From: Streptomyces olivochromogenes
GTDB taxonomy: Bacteria > Actinomycetota > Actinomycetes > Streptomycetales > Streptomycetaceae
Reading direction: 5' to 3'
DNA length: 64,000 nt
NCBI RefSeq assembly: GCF_001514115.1
Contig: NZ_KQ948457.1
Coordinates: 1,829-65,828, forward strand
Position numbers and translations under genes: made by a program. Positions 1 to 9,286 of the stretch are shown piece after piece. Position 1 is the stretch's first letter; each line of letters begins with the position of its first letter. The notes below the pieces were generated by a model that saw only the letters and a program-made list of their open reading frames with translations, searched no databases and was not told the origin of the DNA.

Positions 1-2102
1 TGCGGTGAGGACGGTCGCAGGACGGTGAGGATGTGCGCGGGACTATGCCCTGGCTCAAGACGCACATAGTTGGCCCTGCCCCAGTTGTAGGTCTCGCCGG
101 TGAGCTCGTCGCGCACCGGCACGGACTCGTGCCAGTCCAGGCCGAGTTGCGGCATGTCCAACGAGACCGTCGCCTCCTGGGTGTGGTGCGGGTCGAGGTT
201 GACCACCACCACAACCGTGTTCGATCCGCTCCCGTCCGTGACCGACTTCGAGTAGGCGATCACCGCGTCCTTGTCCGTGTGGTGGAAGTGGAGGCCGCGC
301 AACTGGCGCAACGCAGGACTGCGCCGGCGGATGGCGTTGAGCGCCCTCAGCAATGGCGCGATGCTACGACCCTCCCGCTCCGCCGACTCCCAATCCCGCG
401 GACGCAGTTGGTACTTCTCGGAGTTCAGGTACTCTTCGCTGCCCGCACGCAGGGGGGTGTTCTCACAGAGCTCGAATCCGCTGTAGACGCCCCAGCTCGG
501 AGACAGCGTCGCGGCGAGCACCGCACGCAGTTCGAAGGCCGGCCGCCCGCCGTGCTGAAGGAACTCGTGCAGGATGTCCGGGGTGTTCACGAAGAAGTTG
601 GGCCGCATGCAGGCGGCCGCCTCCCCCGACAGCTCAGTGAGGTAGTCGGTGAGCTCTTCCTTCGTGTTGCGCCAGGTGAAATAGGTGTACGACTGCTGGA
701 AGCCGACCGCCCCCAGCGTGCGCATCATCGCGGGCCGGGTGAACGCCTCGGCCAGGAAGATCACGTCCGGGTCGGTGCGGTTGACGTCCGCGATGACCCG
801 CTCCCAGAAGACGACCGGCTTGGTGTGCGGGTTGTCGACGCGGAAGATCCGCACGCCGTGGCTCATCCAGTGGCGCAGCACCCGCAGCGTCTCCTGGACC
901 AGCCCCGGCATGTCCTGGTCGAAGGCGATCGGATAGATGTCCTGGTACTTCTTCGGCGGATTCTCCGCGTACGCGATCGACCCGTCCGCCCGGTGGTGGA
1001 ACCACTCGGGATGCTTCTCCACCCACGGATGGTCCGGCGAGCACTGGAGCGCGAAGTCGAGCGCGATCTCCAGCCCCTCCCGCTCCGCCCGCCTCACGAA
1101 GGCGTCGAAGTCGTCGATCGTGCCGAGATCCGGATGGACGGCGTCGTGCCCGCCCTCCGGGGAGCCGATCGCCCACGGCACCCCGACGTCGTAGGCCCCC
1201 GCCGAGAGTGTGTTGTCGGGCCCCTTGCGATAAGTGGTCCCGATCGGATGAATCGGCGGCAGATACACCACGTCGAAGCCCATCCGCGCGATGGCGGGCA
1301 GCCGCTCGGCGGCACTGCGGAAGGTGCCGTGCACCGGCGGATCGAGATGTCCGCTCTCCGAACGCGGAAAGAACTCGTACCAGGAGCCGTACAGCGCCCG
1401 CTCGCGCTCCACCAGCAGGGGCAACGGCTCCGAGCTGCTGACCAGCTCACGCAGCGGATGACGAGTGAGGACCCTGTCCACTTCAGGGGTGCGGGCGGCG
1501 GCGAGCCGGGCCGCCGAGGAACGGCCGGTGTCCCGCAGCGCGTCCGCCGCGGCGAGGACGACATCCCTTCTGCCCTTGCTCTTCGGCACCCCGGCGGCAG
1601 CGCGCTCGTACAACCGGGCGCCCTCCTCCAGGACCAGTTCCGTGTCGATGCCCGCCGGGATCTTGATCCCCGCGTGATGGCGCCAGGTGGAGACCGGATC
1701 GCTCCAGGCCTCCACGGTGTACGTCCAGTGGCCGGTCGTCCCGGCACGGACGGTGGCGCCCCAGCGGTCGGTGCCGGGGGCGAGTTCGCGCATCGGGGTC
1801 CAGGGGCCGGTGCGGCCCTCCGGATCGCGCAGGACGACGTTCGCGGCGACGGCGTCGTGGCCTTCGCGGAAGACGGTGGCCGTGACGTCGAAGGCCTCGC
1901 CGACAACCGCCTTGGCGGGGCGGCGGCCTTGCAGGACGAGAGGCCGAACGTCGACGACGGGAATGCGTCCGACGCTCTCGCCGCCTCCGCCGCCCTGTTC
2001 GGAGGGTTGCTCCGGGGCGCGGGGGACGGCGTCGACCTTGCGTATCGGGGGTGTGTCGGAGGTGGTCGTCGGGGGTGGCGACGTGTGGTGCGTGGCGGGC
2101 AT
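1..2102 (-). CDS. glgE: GlgE, alpha-1,4-glucan:maltose-1-phosphate maltosyltransferase (3' end cut by the window edge)
   Basis: Reading the complement from the ATG at 2102 gives a GH13 protein of about 700 residues that is still open at base 1. Streptomyces GlgE is about 675 residues, so only a few C-terminal codons should be missing. After a Pro/Thr-rich N-terminus comes an N-terminal beta-domain (GRIPVVDVRP), then the (beta/alpha)8 core with GFDVVYLPPIHPIG, the nucleophile region FRVDNPHTKP (Asp near residue 420) and the acid/base region FLAEAF (Glu near 450). The family extends linear alpha-glucan from maltose-1-phosphate in the cytosol. glgP and glgX in the same window support a role in glycogen metabolism. 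The chosen start gives an N-terminus like known GlgE proteins. Identity is near certain; the exact C-terminus cannot be seen. Confidence 0.95.
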   Translation of the reverse strand, partial: MPATHHTSPPPTTTSDTPPIRKVDAVPRAPEQPSEQGGGGGESVGRIPVVDVRPLVLQGRRPAKAVVGEAFDVTATVFREGHDAVAANVVLRDPEGRTGPWTPMRELAPGTDRWGATVRAGTTGHWTYTVEAWSDPVSTWRHHAGIKIPAGIDTELVLEEGARLYERAAAGVPKSKGRRDVVLAAADALRDTGRSSAARLAAARTPEVDRVLTRHPLRELVSSSEPLPLLVERERALYGSWYEFFPRSESGHLDPPVHGTFRSAAERLPAIARMGFDVVYLPPIHPIGTTYRKGPDNTLSAGAYDVGVPWAIGSPEGGHDAVHPDLGTIDDFDAFVRRAEREGLEIALDFALQCSPDHPWVEKHPEWFHHRADGSIAYAENPPKKYQDIYPIAFDQDMPGLVQETLRVLRHWMSHGVRIFRVDNPHTKPVVFWERVIADVNRTDPDVIFLAEAFTRPAMMRTLGAVGFQQSYTYFTWRNTKEELTDYLTELSGEAAACMRPNFFVNTPDILHEFLQHGGRPAFELRAVLAATLSPSWGVYSGFELCENTPLRAGSEEYLNSEKYQLRPRDWESAEREGRSIAPLLRALNAIRRRSPALRQLRGLHFHHTDKDAVIAYSKSVTDGSGSNTVVVVVNLDPHHTQEATVSLDMPQLGLDWHESVPVRDELTGETYNWGRANYVRLEPGHSPAHILTVLRPSSP

Positions 2103-2249
2103 GACCGCTCCTGTCCGCGTCAACGTGGGTGGGCGGATGACGGTGTGGGGAGGTGGGGCCTGCGGGGCGTACCGGGGGAGCCTTCCCACCCTATTCGGGT
2201 GAGCAATCCGGCAGGTTGCTAACTACTTACGCGTATGTCTCCACACAAG

Positions 2250-2278
2250 ACCGGCCTCGTCCGACGGGCGAGGCCGGT
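2250..2278 (-). terminator. Intrinsic-type terminator after the S8 protease gene
   Basis: A perfect 10-bp inverted repeat (arms 2250-2259 and 2269-2278, 9-nt loop) lies 18 nt beyond the protease stop codon on the minus strand. There is no U-tract, as is usual in Streptomyces. The remaining bases up to the glgE start at 2102 would hold the glgE promoter, but no clear hexamers were identified. Confidence 0.6.
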
Positions 2279-2296
2279 GCCTGCTGGGGCGGTTCC

Positions 2297-3499
2297 CTAG
2301 GAACGGGCGACTTGCAGAAGCCTGTTCGGCGAACCGAGCCCCGCACCGCCGACCTTCCCGTACGCCGCCCGCCCGACCAACGCTTTGCCCACTTGGGCCG
2401 GGGTCGCCTTCGGGTGGCCGGCGAGATAGAGGGCCGCCGCGCCCGCGACATGCGGGCTCGCCATCGACGTACCGGAGAAGGTCGCCTTCCCGGTGTCGCT
2501 CGCGTACGACGCCGACGTGATCGCCACGCCGGGCGCGAACAGGTCGAGCGCCGCCCCGAAGTTGGAGAAGCCCGCCCGGGCGTCGGCCCTGTCGCTCGCC
2601 CCGACCGTCAGCGCCTCCTTGACCCGGGCGGGGGAGTACAGCCCGGCGGCCAGTCCGTCGTTGCCCGCCGCGACCGAGTACGTCACTCCGGAGGCGATGG
2701 AGTTGCGTACGGCGGCGTCCAGCTGGGCGTTCGCGTGACCGCCCAGGCTCAGATTGGCGACCGCCGGCTTGTGCGCGTGCCGGGTCACCCAGTCGATACC
2801 GGCGATGACCTGCGCGGTCGTGCCGGACCCGGCGTTGTCGAGCACCCGCACGGACACGACCTTGGCCTTCTTCGCCACACCGTAGGTCGTCCCAGCGATG
2901 GTCCCGGCGACATGCGTCCCGTGCCCGTTCCCGTCCCCCGCCGCCTTGTCGTTGCCCACGAAGTCCCAGCCGTAAGCGGCCCGCCCCCCGAAGTCCTTGT
3001 GCGTGATCCGGATCCCCGTGTCGATGACGTACGCCGTCACGCCCGCGCCCGCCGACTCCGGCCACGTGTAGCCCTTGTCGAGCGGCAGAGCGGGCTGGTC
3101 GATCCGGTCCAGCCCCCAGGACGGCGGGTTCTTCTCGACGTGGTCGAGTGCCACCCGGGTGTCCTGGGCGACGGAGGCCACACGGGAGTCCGCCGCGAGC
3201 CGCCGCGCCTGCTTCTCGCTCACCTGAACCGCGTACCCGTTGAGCGCCGTGCCGTACGTATGGCTGATTCGCGCTCCGTACTTCTCGGCGATGCCCTTAC
3301 CCGCCGACGACGGAGCCTTCGTACCCCCCTTGAGTGTCACGATGTAACTACCGCTGACGGAACCGGGTTCGCCGGCGCCGAGTATCCGCCCCTCCGGGGC
3401 GGCGTGCGCGGGCAGGGGGATGGCCGAAAGCACCGCGGCCGTCGTGACCGCGGTGAGGCATCCTGCCCAGCGCAGACGCCGCTGTCTCGTCTGTGCCAT
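2297..3499 (-). CDS. Secreted subtilisin-like S8 serine protease with I9 propeptide
   Basis: This is a 400-residue exported protease. A basic n-region and hydrophobic stretch ending near PAHA (about residue 33) form a Sec signal peptide. An inhibitor-I9 propeptide (YIVTLKGG) follows, then the peptidase domain. The catalytic triad is visible: Asp160 in VIDTG, His193 in GHGTHVAGT and Ser345 in GTSMASPHVAG. This is the compact proteinase-K/aqualysin type without C-terminal repeats. The start at 3499 is preferred over an upstream in-frame one because GAGGAGG lies about 12 nt before it and the signal peptide then begins correctly. The gene sits alone between glgE and glgP, with its own terminator, and probably degrades extracellular protein. 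Substrate range is not predictable. Confidence 0.93.
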   Translation of the reverse strand: MAQTRQRRLRWAGCLTAVTTAAVLSAIPLPAHAAPEGRILGAGEPGSVSGSYIVTLKGGTKAPSSAGKGIAEKYGARISHTYGTALNGYAVQVSEKQARRLAADSRVASVAQDTRVALDHVEKNPPSWGLDRIDQPALPLDKGYTWPESAGAGVTAYVIDTGIRITHKDFGGRAAYGWDFVGNDKAAGDGNGHGTHVAGTIAGTTYGVAKKAKVVSVRVLDNAGSGTTAQVIAGIDWVTRHAHKPAVANLSLGGHANAQLDAAVRNSIASGVTYSVAAGNDGLAAGLYSPARVKEALTVGASDRADARAGFSNFGAALDLFAPGVAITSASYASDTGKATFSGTSMASPHVAGAAALYLAGHPKATPAQVGKALVGRAAYGKVGGAGLGSPNRLLQVARS

Positions 3500-3729
3500 G
3501 ACGTGAGTTCCCCTCCTCAAGTCGGCGTACGCCGACCGGGACCGACCGGTGTGCGACCGGGGTCGCGCGTACGCCACTTGGCAGCCTCTCGTGTGGTGTG
3601 AAGCGCCACAAGGCCGCCCATGCGTGCGGAATCGGCCATACCCTCCGGGGGTGGGGCGGAATGGTCGCGTCGATTCCCGGTCGACGGTTCCTCTTGTCGA
3701 CGACCTCAGGCGAGTCCGTCGGCTGCGGA

Positions 3730-3765
3730 CCGGTGGGGGCCGTTCGCGCAGTTCCCCGCGCCCCT
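3730..3765. repeat. 36-bp intergenic repeat, copy 1
   Basis: Identical over 36 bases to 3818-3853. The core GCAGTTCCCCGCGCCCCT is followed by a short G/C hairpin (GGGGCTGCGCCCC). Sequences of this kind recur between genes in many Streptomyces genomes. Function is unknown; it may be a structural or mobile palindromic element. Confidence 0.75.
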
Positions 3766-3817
3766 AGGGCGGGGCTGCGCCCCGATCCCCTGCCCGGGTG
3801 ATTCGTTCGGCTGGCGG

Positions 3818-3853
3818 CCGGTGGGGGCCGTTCGCGCAGTTCCCCGCGCCCCT
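3818..3853. repeat. 36-bp intergenic repeat, copy 2
   Basis: Exact second copy of 3730-3765, 88 bp downstream, followed by the same kind of G/C hairpin. The two copies diverge outside the shared core and hairpin, so this is repetition of a unit rather than a simple local duplication of the whole region. Confidence 0.75.
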
Positions 3854-4053
3854 GAGGCGGGGGCTGCGCCCCGCCCGGGATCCCCACGCCCTGACCTCGT
3901 GTTCCACTCATCCACGGTCGACACACCCCCACGCCCCCGACCCACCCACGACGCCGGAGTTCATCGATGCGCCGTGTTGTGGAAACACCCTCGCCGCTAC
4001 CGTCGTCGGTGACGTACATCCCGCCGCATACGTCTTTTGTGAAGGTGGAACTT

Positions 4054-6693
4054 GTGAAGGCAATCCGCAGATTCACCGTTCGCCCCGTACTGCCCGACGC
4101 CCTTCACCCGCTCAGCGACCTCGCCCGCAACCTGCGCTGGTCCTGGCACGCCGAGACCCGCGACCTCTTCCAGTCCGTCGACCCCGAACGCTGGACCGCC
4201 TCCGACGGCGACCCCGTACGCCTGCTCGGCAGCGTCCCTCCCCACCGCCTCGCGGAACTCGCCGAGGACCGCCGCTTCCTGCGCCGCCTCGCCGCCGTCG
4301 CCGACGACCTGCGCGACTACGTGACCGGCGCACGCTGGTATCAGACCCAGACCCAGATTCCCGACCTCCCCGCCGCCATCGCGTACTTCTCACCCGAGTT
4401 CGGCATCACCGCGGCCCTGCCCCAGTACTCCGGCGGCCTCGGCATCCTCGCCGGCGACCACCTCAAAGCCGCCAGCGACCTCGGCGTACCCCTCATCGGC
4501 GTAGGACTCCTCTACCGGCACGGCTACTTCCGGCAGTCCCTCTCCCGAGACGGCTGGCAGCAGGAGCACTATCCGGTCCTCGACCCCAACGAACTCCCTC
4601 TCGTACCCCTGCGCGAATCCGACGGCACCCCGGCTCAGGTCACCCTCGCTCTCCCCGGCGGCCGCGCCCTGCGCGCCCGCATCTGGCTGGCCCAGGTCGG
4701 TCGCGTCCCCCTCCTCATGCTCGACTCCGACGTCGAGGAGAACGACCTCGGCGAACGCGGGGTGACCGACAGGCTCTACGGCGGCGGCAGCGAGCACCGG
4801 CTGCTTCAGGAGATGCTGCTCGGCATCGGCGGGGTGCGCGCCGTACGGACGTACTGCCGGCTGACCGGCCACGCCCAGCCCGAGGTGTTCCACACCAACG
4901 AGGGCCACGCGGGCTTCCTCGGCCTGGAACGCATCGCCGAACTCGCCGACGGGCACGACGCGAACGGCGGGCTGGACTTCGAGGCCGCTCTCGAATCCGT
5001 CCGCGCCGGTACCGTCTTCACCACCCACACCCCCGTCCCCGCCGGCATCGACCGTTTCGACCGCGAACTGGTCGCCCACCACTTCGGCCCGGACGCCGAA
5101 CTCCCCCGTATCGACGTCGAGCGGATCCTCGGCCTCGGCATGGAGACCTACCCGGGCGGCGAGCCGAACCTCTTCAACATGGCCGTGATGGGGCTCAGGC
5201 TCGGCCAGCGGGCCAACGGGGTGTCGCTGCTCCACGGTCACGTCAGCCGCGAGATGTTCTCCGGGCTGTGGCCGGGTTTCGACCCGGACGAGGTCCCGAT
5301 CACCTCGGTCACCAACGGCGTGCACGCACCGACCTGGGTGGCACCGGAGGTCTTCCGTCTCGGCGCCCGCCAGATCGGCGCCCAGCGCACCGAGGACGCG
5401 ATGACGGTCGGCGGCTCGGACCGCTGGGACGCGGTGGCGGACATCGCCGACCAGGAGATCTGGGACCTGCGCCGGGTGCTGCGCGAGCAACTGGTGCTCG
5501 AGGTGAGGGAACGCCTGCAAGCGTCCTGGCGCCAGCGCGGGGCCGGAACGGCCGAACTCGGCTGGATCGACGGGGTGCTCGACCCGGACGTCCTCACGAT
5601 CGGCTTCGCCCGCCGCGTCCCTTCCTACAAACGTCTGACCCTGATGCTGCGCGACCGCGACCGCCTGATGGACCTCCTCCTGCACGCCGAACGCCCGATC
5701 CAGATCGTGGTCGCGGGCAAGGCGCACCCCGCCGACGACGGCGGCAAGCGACTCGTGCAGGAACTGGTCCGGTTCGCGGACGACCCGCGTGTGCGCCACC
5801 GGATCGTCTTCCTCCCGGACTACGGGATGGCGATGGCGCAGAAGCTGTACCCGGGCTGCGACATCTGGCTGAACAACCCGCTCCGCCCGCTGGAGGCCTG
5901 CGGCACGTCCGGGATGAAGGCGGCACTCAACGGCTGTCTGAACCTCTCCGTCCTGGACGGCTGGTGGGACGAGTGGTTCCAGCCGGACTTCGGCTGGGCG
6001 ATTCCGACGGCGGACGGTACGGCGACGGACGACGACCGCCGTGACGACCTGGAGGCGGCGGCCCTCTACGAGCTGCTGGAACAGCGCGTGGCGCCCCGCT
6101 TCTACGAGCGGGGTCAGCACGGTCTGCCCGACCGGTGGATCGAGATGGTCCGCCAGACGCTGACCCATCTCGGCCCGAAGGTCCTGGCAGGCCGGATGGT
6201 GCGCGAGTACGTGGAGCGCCTGTACGCCCCCGCGGCCCGCGCCCACCGCGCCCTGGCCCCGGAGGCGGCCCGCGAACTGGCCGCCTGGAAGTCCCGCGTC
6301 CGGGCGGCCTGGCCCCGGGTCACCGTGGATCATCTGGAGGCCTCCGCCGCCACCCCGACCGCCGAACTGGGCACCACCCTCTCCCTGCGCGTGCGGGTGG
6401 CGCTGGCCGATCTCGTCCCGGACGACGTCGAGGTCCAGGCGGTCTCGGGCCGCGTCGACTCGCGGGACCGCATCGCGGACGCGAGCTGCGTCCCGCTGAA
6501 ACCGGCGGGCGGTCCGGACCTGGAGGGGCGCTGGGTGTACGAGGGTCCGCTCTCCCTCGACCGCACCGGCCCGTTCGGCTACACGGTCCGTATTCTCCCC
6601 ACGCACCGACTGCTCGCGTCGGGCGCCGAGCTGGGCCTGGTGACGATGCCCTCGGAGGAGGTGGGGGAGGAGGCCGGGGTCCTGATGCGCTGA
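4054..6693 (+). CDS. glgP: Alpha-glucan (maltodextrin/glycogen) phosphorylase, GT35
   Basis: This 879-residue GT35 phosphorylase uses phosphate to release glucose-1-phosphate from alpha-1,4-glucans and needs pyridoxal phosphate. Visible family signatures are ARNLRWSWH near the N-terminus, YFSPEFG, GGLGILAGDH, the NEGHAGF loop and the PLP-lysine region EACGTSGMKAALNG (Lys near residue 622). The GTG at 4054 is chosen because GAAGGTGG precedes it and the protein then begins VKAIRRFTVRPVLPD, as in actinobacterial homologues. An in-frame upstream start at 3967 would add 29 unlike residues. The gene is divergent from the S8 protease and belongs functionally with glgE and glgX. Glycogen or maltodextrin as physiological substrate is inferred from context. 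Confidence 0.94.
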   Translation: MKAIRRFTVRPVLPDALHPLSDLARNLRWSWHAETRDLFQSVDPERWTASDGDPVRLLGSVPPHRLAELAEDRRFLRRLAAVADDLRDYVTGARWYQTQTQIPDLPAAIAYFSPEFGITAALPQYSGGLGILAGDHLKAASDLGVPLIGVGLLYRHGYFRQSLSRDGWQQEHYPVLDPNELPLVPLRESDGTPAQVTLALPGGRALRARIWLAQVGRVPLLMLDSDVEENDLGERGVTDRLYGGGSEHRLLQEMLLGIGGVRAVRTYCRLTGHAQPEVFHTNEGHAGFLGLERIAELADGHDANGGLDFEAALESVRAGTVFTTHTPVPAGIDRFDRELVAHHFGPDAELPRIDVERILGLGMETYPGGEPNLFNMAVMGLRLGQRANGVSLLHGHVSREMFSGLWPGFDPDEVPITSVTNGVHAPTWVAPEVFRLGARQIGAQRTEDAMTVGGSDRWDAVADIADQEIWDLRRVLREQLVLEVRERLQASWRQRGAGTAELGWIDGVLDPDVLTIGFARRVPSYKRLTLMLRDRDRLMDLLLHAERPIQIVVAGKAHPADDGGKRLVQELVRFADDPRVRHRIVFLPDYGMAMAQKLYPGCDIWLNNPLRPLEACGTSGMKAALNGCLNLSVLDGWWDEWFQPDFGWAIPTADGTATDDDRRDDLEAAALYELLEQRVAPRFYERGQHGLPDRWIEMVRQTLTHLGPKVLAGRMVREYVERLYAPAARAHRALAPEAARELAAWKSRVRAAWPRVTVDHLEASAATPTAELGTTLSLRVRVALADLVPDDVEVQAVSGRVDSRDRIADASCVPLKPAGGPDLEGRWVYEGPLSLDRTGPFGYTVRILPTHRLLASGAELGLVTMPSEEVGEEAGVLMR

Positions 6694-6724
6694 GCGGGCC
6701 GAAAGCGGAAGGCGGGTGGCGGAC

Positions 6725-7240
6725 CTACGGTTCGAACCCCGCGCACAGCCGGCGCAGTACCGTCCCGCAGCGCCGCGCGTAGGCGTGCTGGAGCCCCCGG
6801 GTCGCCGGTCCGCCCGCACGGGTGTACCACTTGGCCGCACGGCTGAAGGCGGTCACGGTCAGCCAGACCGTGCCGTCGCCCGTGCGGTCGACCACGAAGG
6901 CCTCCTCGCCGCGCTCGGGGTGGCCTGGCAGGGTGCCGTAGGCCCAGCCGGCCCGGCGGTACTCCTCGACCGTCCAGACCACACGGCAGGGGGCCTTGAG
7001 GGGGCCGAGTCCGACGGTGACGTCGACTCCGGGGGCCGCCTTGTCGGCGGTGGCGGTTATGCCCACGCCCATCGCGCGGTGCATCCCCCAGGTCATCACC
7101 GCTTCGGACGCGGCGCGGAAGACGGCCTCGCCCTCGCCGACGCGGGTGCGCAGGTGCAGGGGGTGGAACCCCGGCGGGCAGCGGCCGTCGCGCGTCGCGC
7201 CCACGTCCTCGTATGTGAAGGGGTTGTCCGGGGAGACCAT
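6725..7240 (-). CDS. DUF1990 family protein
   Basis: A 171-residue cytosolic protein of the DUF1990 family (NPFTYEDVGATR near the N-terminus, RVVWTVEEYRRAGWAYGTLPGHPERGEEAF in the middle). The family has no established biochemical role. The start at 7240 places the conserved N-terminus correctly; an in-frame upstream start would add 18 unrelated residues running into a hairpin. It converges on glgP with only 31 nt between the stop codons. A DUF1990 gene next to glgP and followed by M4 proteases is an arrangement I recall from other Streptomyces genomes. No membrane segment or signal peptide was seen. Confidence 0.8.
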   Translation of the reverse strand: MVSPDNPFTYEDVGATRDGRCPPGFHPLHLRTRVGEGEAVFRAASEAVMTWGMHRAMGVGITATADKAAPGVDVTVGLGPLKAPCRVVWTVEEYRRAGWAYGTLPGHPERGEEAFVVDRTGDGTVWLTVTAFSRAAKWYTRAGGPATRGLQHAYARRCGTVLRRLCAGFEP

Positions 7241-7253
7241 GGGGGACAGCGTA

Positions 7254-7292
7254 GGGCGGTACCCGGAGGTGACTTCTCTCCGGGTACCGCCC
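7254..7292 (-). terminator. Strong hairpin terminator after the first M4 protease gene
   Basis: A perfect 15-bp inverted repeat (arms 7254-7268 and 7278-7292, 9-nt loop) lies 36 nt beyond the protease stop and just upstream of the DUF1990 start. It separates the two same-strand genes. Confidence 0.75.
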
Positions 7293-7328
7293 AAGGTGCC
7301 TGAGAGGGTCTCGAGGACCCCGTGGGCA

Positions 7329-8987
7329 CTAGCTCACGTTGACCGCGGTCCAGGCCGCCGCCACCGTCGCGTACTCCGTGCTGCTGGAGCCGTACAGCGA
7401 GGAGGCCGCCGAGAGCGTGGCCGTGCGGGCGGCCTTGTAGTTGGTCGTCGACGTCATGTACGTCGTCAGCGCCTTGTACCAGATCTGCAGGGCCTTGGCG
7501 CGGCCGATGCCGGTGACCGTCGAGCCGTTGTACGTCGGGGAGTTGTAGGAGACCCCGTTGATCGTCTTCGCGCCGCTGCCCTCGCTCAGCAGGTAGAAGA
7601 AGTGGTTGGCGACACCCGACGAGTAGTGCACGTCGAGGTTGCCGACGCTGGAGGACCAGTAGTTGGCGGAGCCGCCGTCCTTGCTGGGCTGGTCCATGTA
7701 GCGCAGCGGGGTGCCGTCGCCGTTGATGTTGATCTTCTCGCCGATGAGGTAGTCACCCACGTCGGAGGAGTTCCCCGCGTAGAACTCGACGCCGGTGCCG
7801 AAGATGTCGGAGGTCGCCTCGTTCAGACCGCCGGACTCGCCCGAGTAGTTCAGACCGGCCGTGTTGGCGGTGACGCCGTGGCTCATCTCGTGGCCGGCCA
7901 CGTCCAGCGAGGTCAGCGGGTGGGTGTTCCCGGAGCCGTCGCCGTACGTCATGCAGAAGCAGCTGTCGTCCCAGAACGCGTTGACGTACGCGTTGCCGTA
8001 GTGGACGCGGGAGTACGCGCCGACACCGTTGTTCTTGATGCCGCTGCGGCCGAAGGTGTTCTTGTAGAAGTCCCACGTCTCCTGCGCGCCGTACGCGGCG
8101 TCGGCGGCCGCGGTCTGGTCGGTGGTGGAGCTGGAGGCCGCGCCGGTGCCCCAGGTGTCGTCCGCGTCGGTGAACAGGGTGCCCGCGGAGGAGGTGGTGG
8201 TGTGCGACTTGTTGTACGTCTTGTGGCCGCCGCGGGTGCCGTCGGTCAGCTGGTACGTCGAGCCCGACAGGGTGGTGTTGAGGCTGACCGTGCCCGAGTA
8301 GAGGGTCTTGCCGGTGCCCGTCTCGATGCCCTGGTACTCGTAGAGCTTCTTGCCGGTGGCCGCGTCGGTGATGACGTGCAGCTCGTTCGGCGTGCCGTCG
8401 TCCTGGAGACCGCCGATGACCGTCTCGTAGGCGAGGGTGGGCTTGCCGGTGGCGGCCCAGATCACCTTGCGGGGGGCGCGGTCGGCCGTGGTCTTCTCCG
8501 AGCCGGCGGCCTTCGCGGCGGTGAGCGCCTGCTTCTCGGCCTTCGCGGTGGTGACCTGCGGCTTCAGCGAGGCGACCTTGATGGCCGTCTTCACGGCCTT
8601 GGTGACGCCCTCGGTCTTGCCGGCCTTGGACTCGTGGACGACCAGGTCGCCGCCGAGGACCGGAAGGCCGTTGTACGTGCGCTCGTAGCGGGTGTGCACC
8701 GTGCCGTCCGCGTCCTTGAGGACGTCTCTGACGACGAGCTTCTCCTTGGCGCCGAGGCCTATCTGCTGGGCGGTCTCGGGCGCGGCCGCGTCGGCCTTCT
8801 GGATCAGGCTCGTGCGTGCGGCGTTGGAGAGCAGGACCGTGGCGCCGGGGAGCTTCGCCTTGGCGGCGGCCGACTCGGTCTGGGCGGAGGCACCGGTGGT
8901 CAGACCGGTGGTGAGCAGGGCTCCGGCAGCGACAGCGGTCGCGATGGCCAGAGTGGTGCGCTTGTGACGCGCGTAGAGGGGGGTCAC
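7329..8987 (-). CDS. Secreted M4 (thermolysin-like) zinc metalloprotease
   Basis: A 552-residue secreted neutral protease. The GTG start is preceded by AAGAGGAG. A signal peptide (TLAIATAVAAGALL, cut near GASA) is followed by FTP and PepSY propeptide domains (about 45-215), then the catalytic domain. Zinc ligands lie in HEMSH (366-370) with the downstream Glu in GGLNEATSD (about 390). The catalytic His is in DVHYSSGVANHFF, late in the protein. The C-terminus ends directly after the peptidase domain. It is closely paralogous to the gene just upstream (9287-11329), with long near-identical stretches, so the pair is a tandem duplication. It should degrade extracellular protein after autoprocessing. 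Strongly supported. Confidence 0.95.
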   Translation of the reverse strand: MTPLYARHKRTTLAIATAVAAGALLTTGLTTGASAQTESAAAKAKLPGATVLLSNAARTSLIQKADAAAPETAQQIGLGAKEKLVVRDVLKDADGTVHTRYERTYNGLPVLGGDLVVHESKAGKTEGVTKAVKTAIKVASLKPQVTTAKAEKQALTAAKAAGSEKTTADRAPRKVIWAATGKPTLAYETVIGGLQDDGTPNELHVITDAATGKKLYEYQGIETGTGKTLYSGTVSLNTTLSGSTYQLTDGTRGGHKTYNKSHTTTSSAGTLFTDADDTWGTGAASSSTTDQTAAADAAYGAQETWDFYKNTFGRSGIKNNGVGAYSRVHYGNAYVNAFWDDSCFCMTYGDGSGNTHPLTSLDVAGHEMSHGVTANTAGLNYSGESGGLNEATSDIFGTGVEFYAGNSSDVGDYLIGEKININGDGTPLRYMDQPSKDGGSANYWSSSVGNLDVHYSSGVANHFFYLLSEGSGAKTINGVSYNSPTYNGSTVTGIGRAKALQIWYKALTTYMTSTTNYKAARTATLSAASSLYGSSSTEYATVAAAWTAVNVS

Positions 8988-9217
8988 GCAATCTCCTCTT
9001 GTGGGGGCGACCGGACGGCGTGGGGTGGCCGTACGGAAGGTGCGAAGTTGCGGTGCGGGTGAGCCGTGCGGTGGAAGAGTGACATCAAGGACGCGTACAT
9101 GTCAGGAGGGCGATGGAATCTTGGCCGAAAAGCGTCCGTTGGATGAAGATCGCTGTTCGTTACGCGGATCTCGATCTTGGTCAAGCGGCAACAAAAGCAG
9201 GGTCATGGCGCAGCAAA

Positions 9218-9261
9218 GAGGGCGCCGCCCCGGGGAGTCGAACCCCCGGGGCGGCGCCCTC
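9218..9261 (-). terminator. Perfect 18-bp hairpin terminator after the second M4 protease gene
   Basis: The arms 9218-9235 and 9244-9261 are perfectly complementary with an 8-nt loop. The hairpin begins 25 nt after the stop codon of the minus-strand protease gene at 9287. It is very GC-rich and should form one of the most stable structures in the window. The rest of 8988-9286 would hold the promoter of the downstream protease. Confidence 0.8.
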
Positions 9262-9286
9262 TCGATGCCGTGTGTTCAGACGCGGT

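Larger units (their letters stand above)
3500..4053. other. Intergenic region between the divergent S8 protease and glgP genes
   Basis: About 550 bases hold no convincing gene. They contain the two copies of a 36-bp repeat described separately and should carry the two divergent promoters. A reading frame runs into glgP from 3967, but it is better treated as leader sequence. Confidence 0.6.

Noticed and set aside
33..2222. Long plus-strand reading frame opposite glgE (729 codons)
   Set aside because: It is an antisense shadow from high GC: Arg/Gly/Pro-rich, no family motif, no ribosome-binding site, while the opposite strand encodes a full GlgE.
4390..6840. Minus-strand frame of 816 codons opposite glgP
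   Set aside because: Same kind of shadow; the plus strand encodes an intact phosphorylase with all motifs.
9218..9261. tRNA-like sequence (complement resembles a GGTTCGAxTCC T-arm)
   Set aside because: Only one long perfect hairpin is present, with no anticodon or D-arm; it is placed as a terminator.
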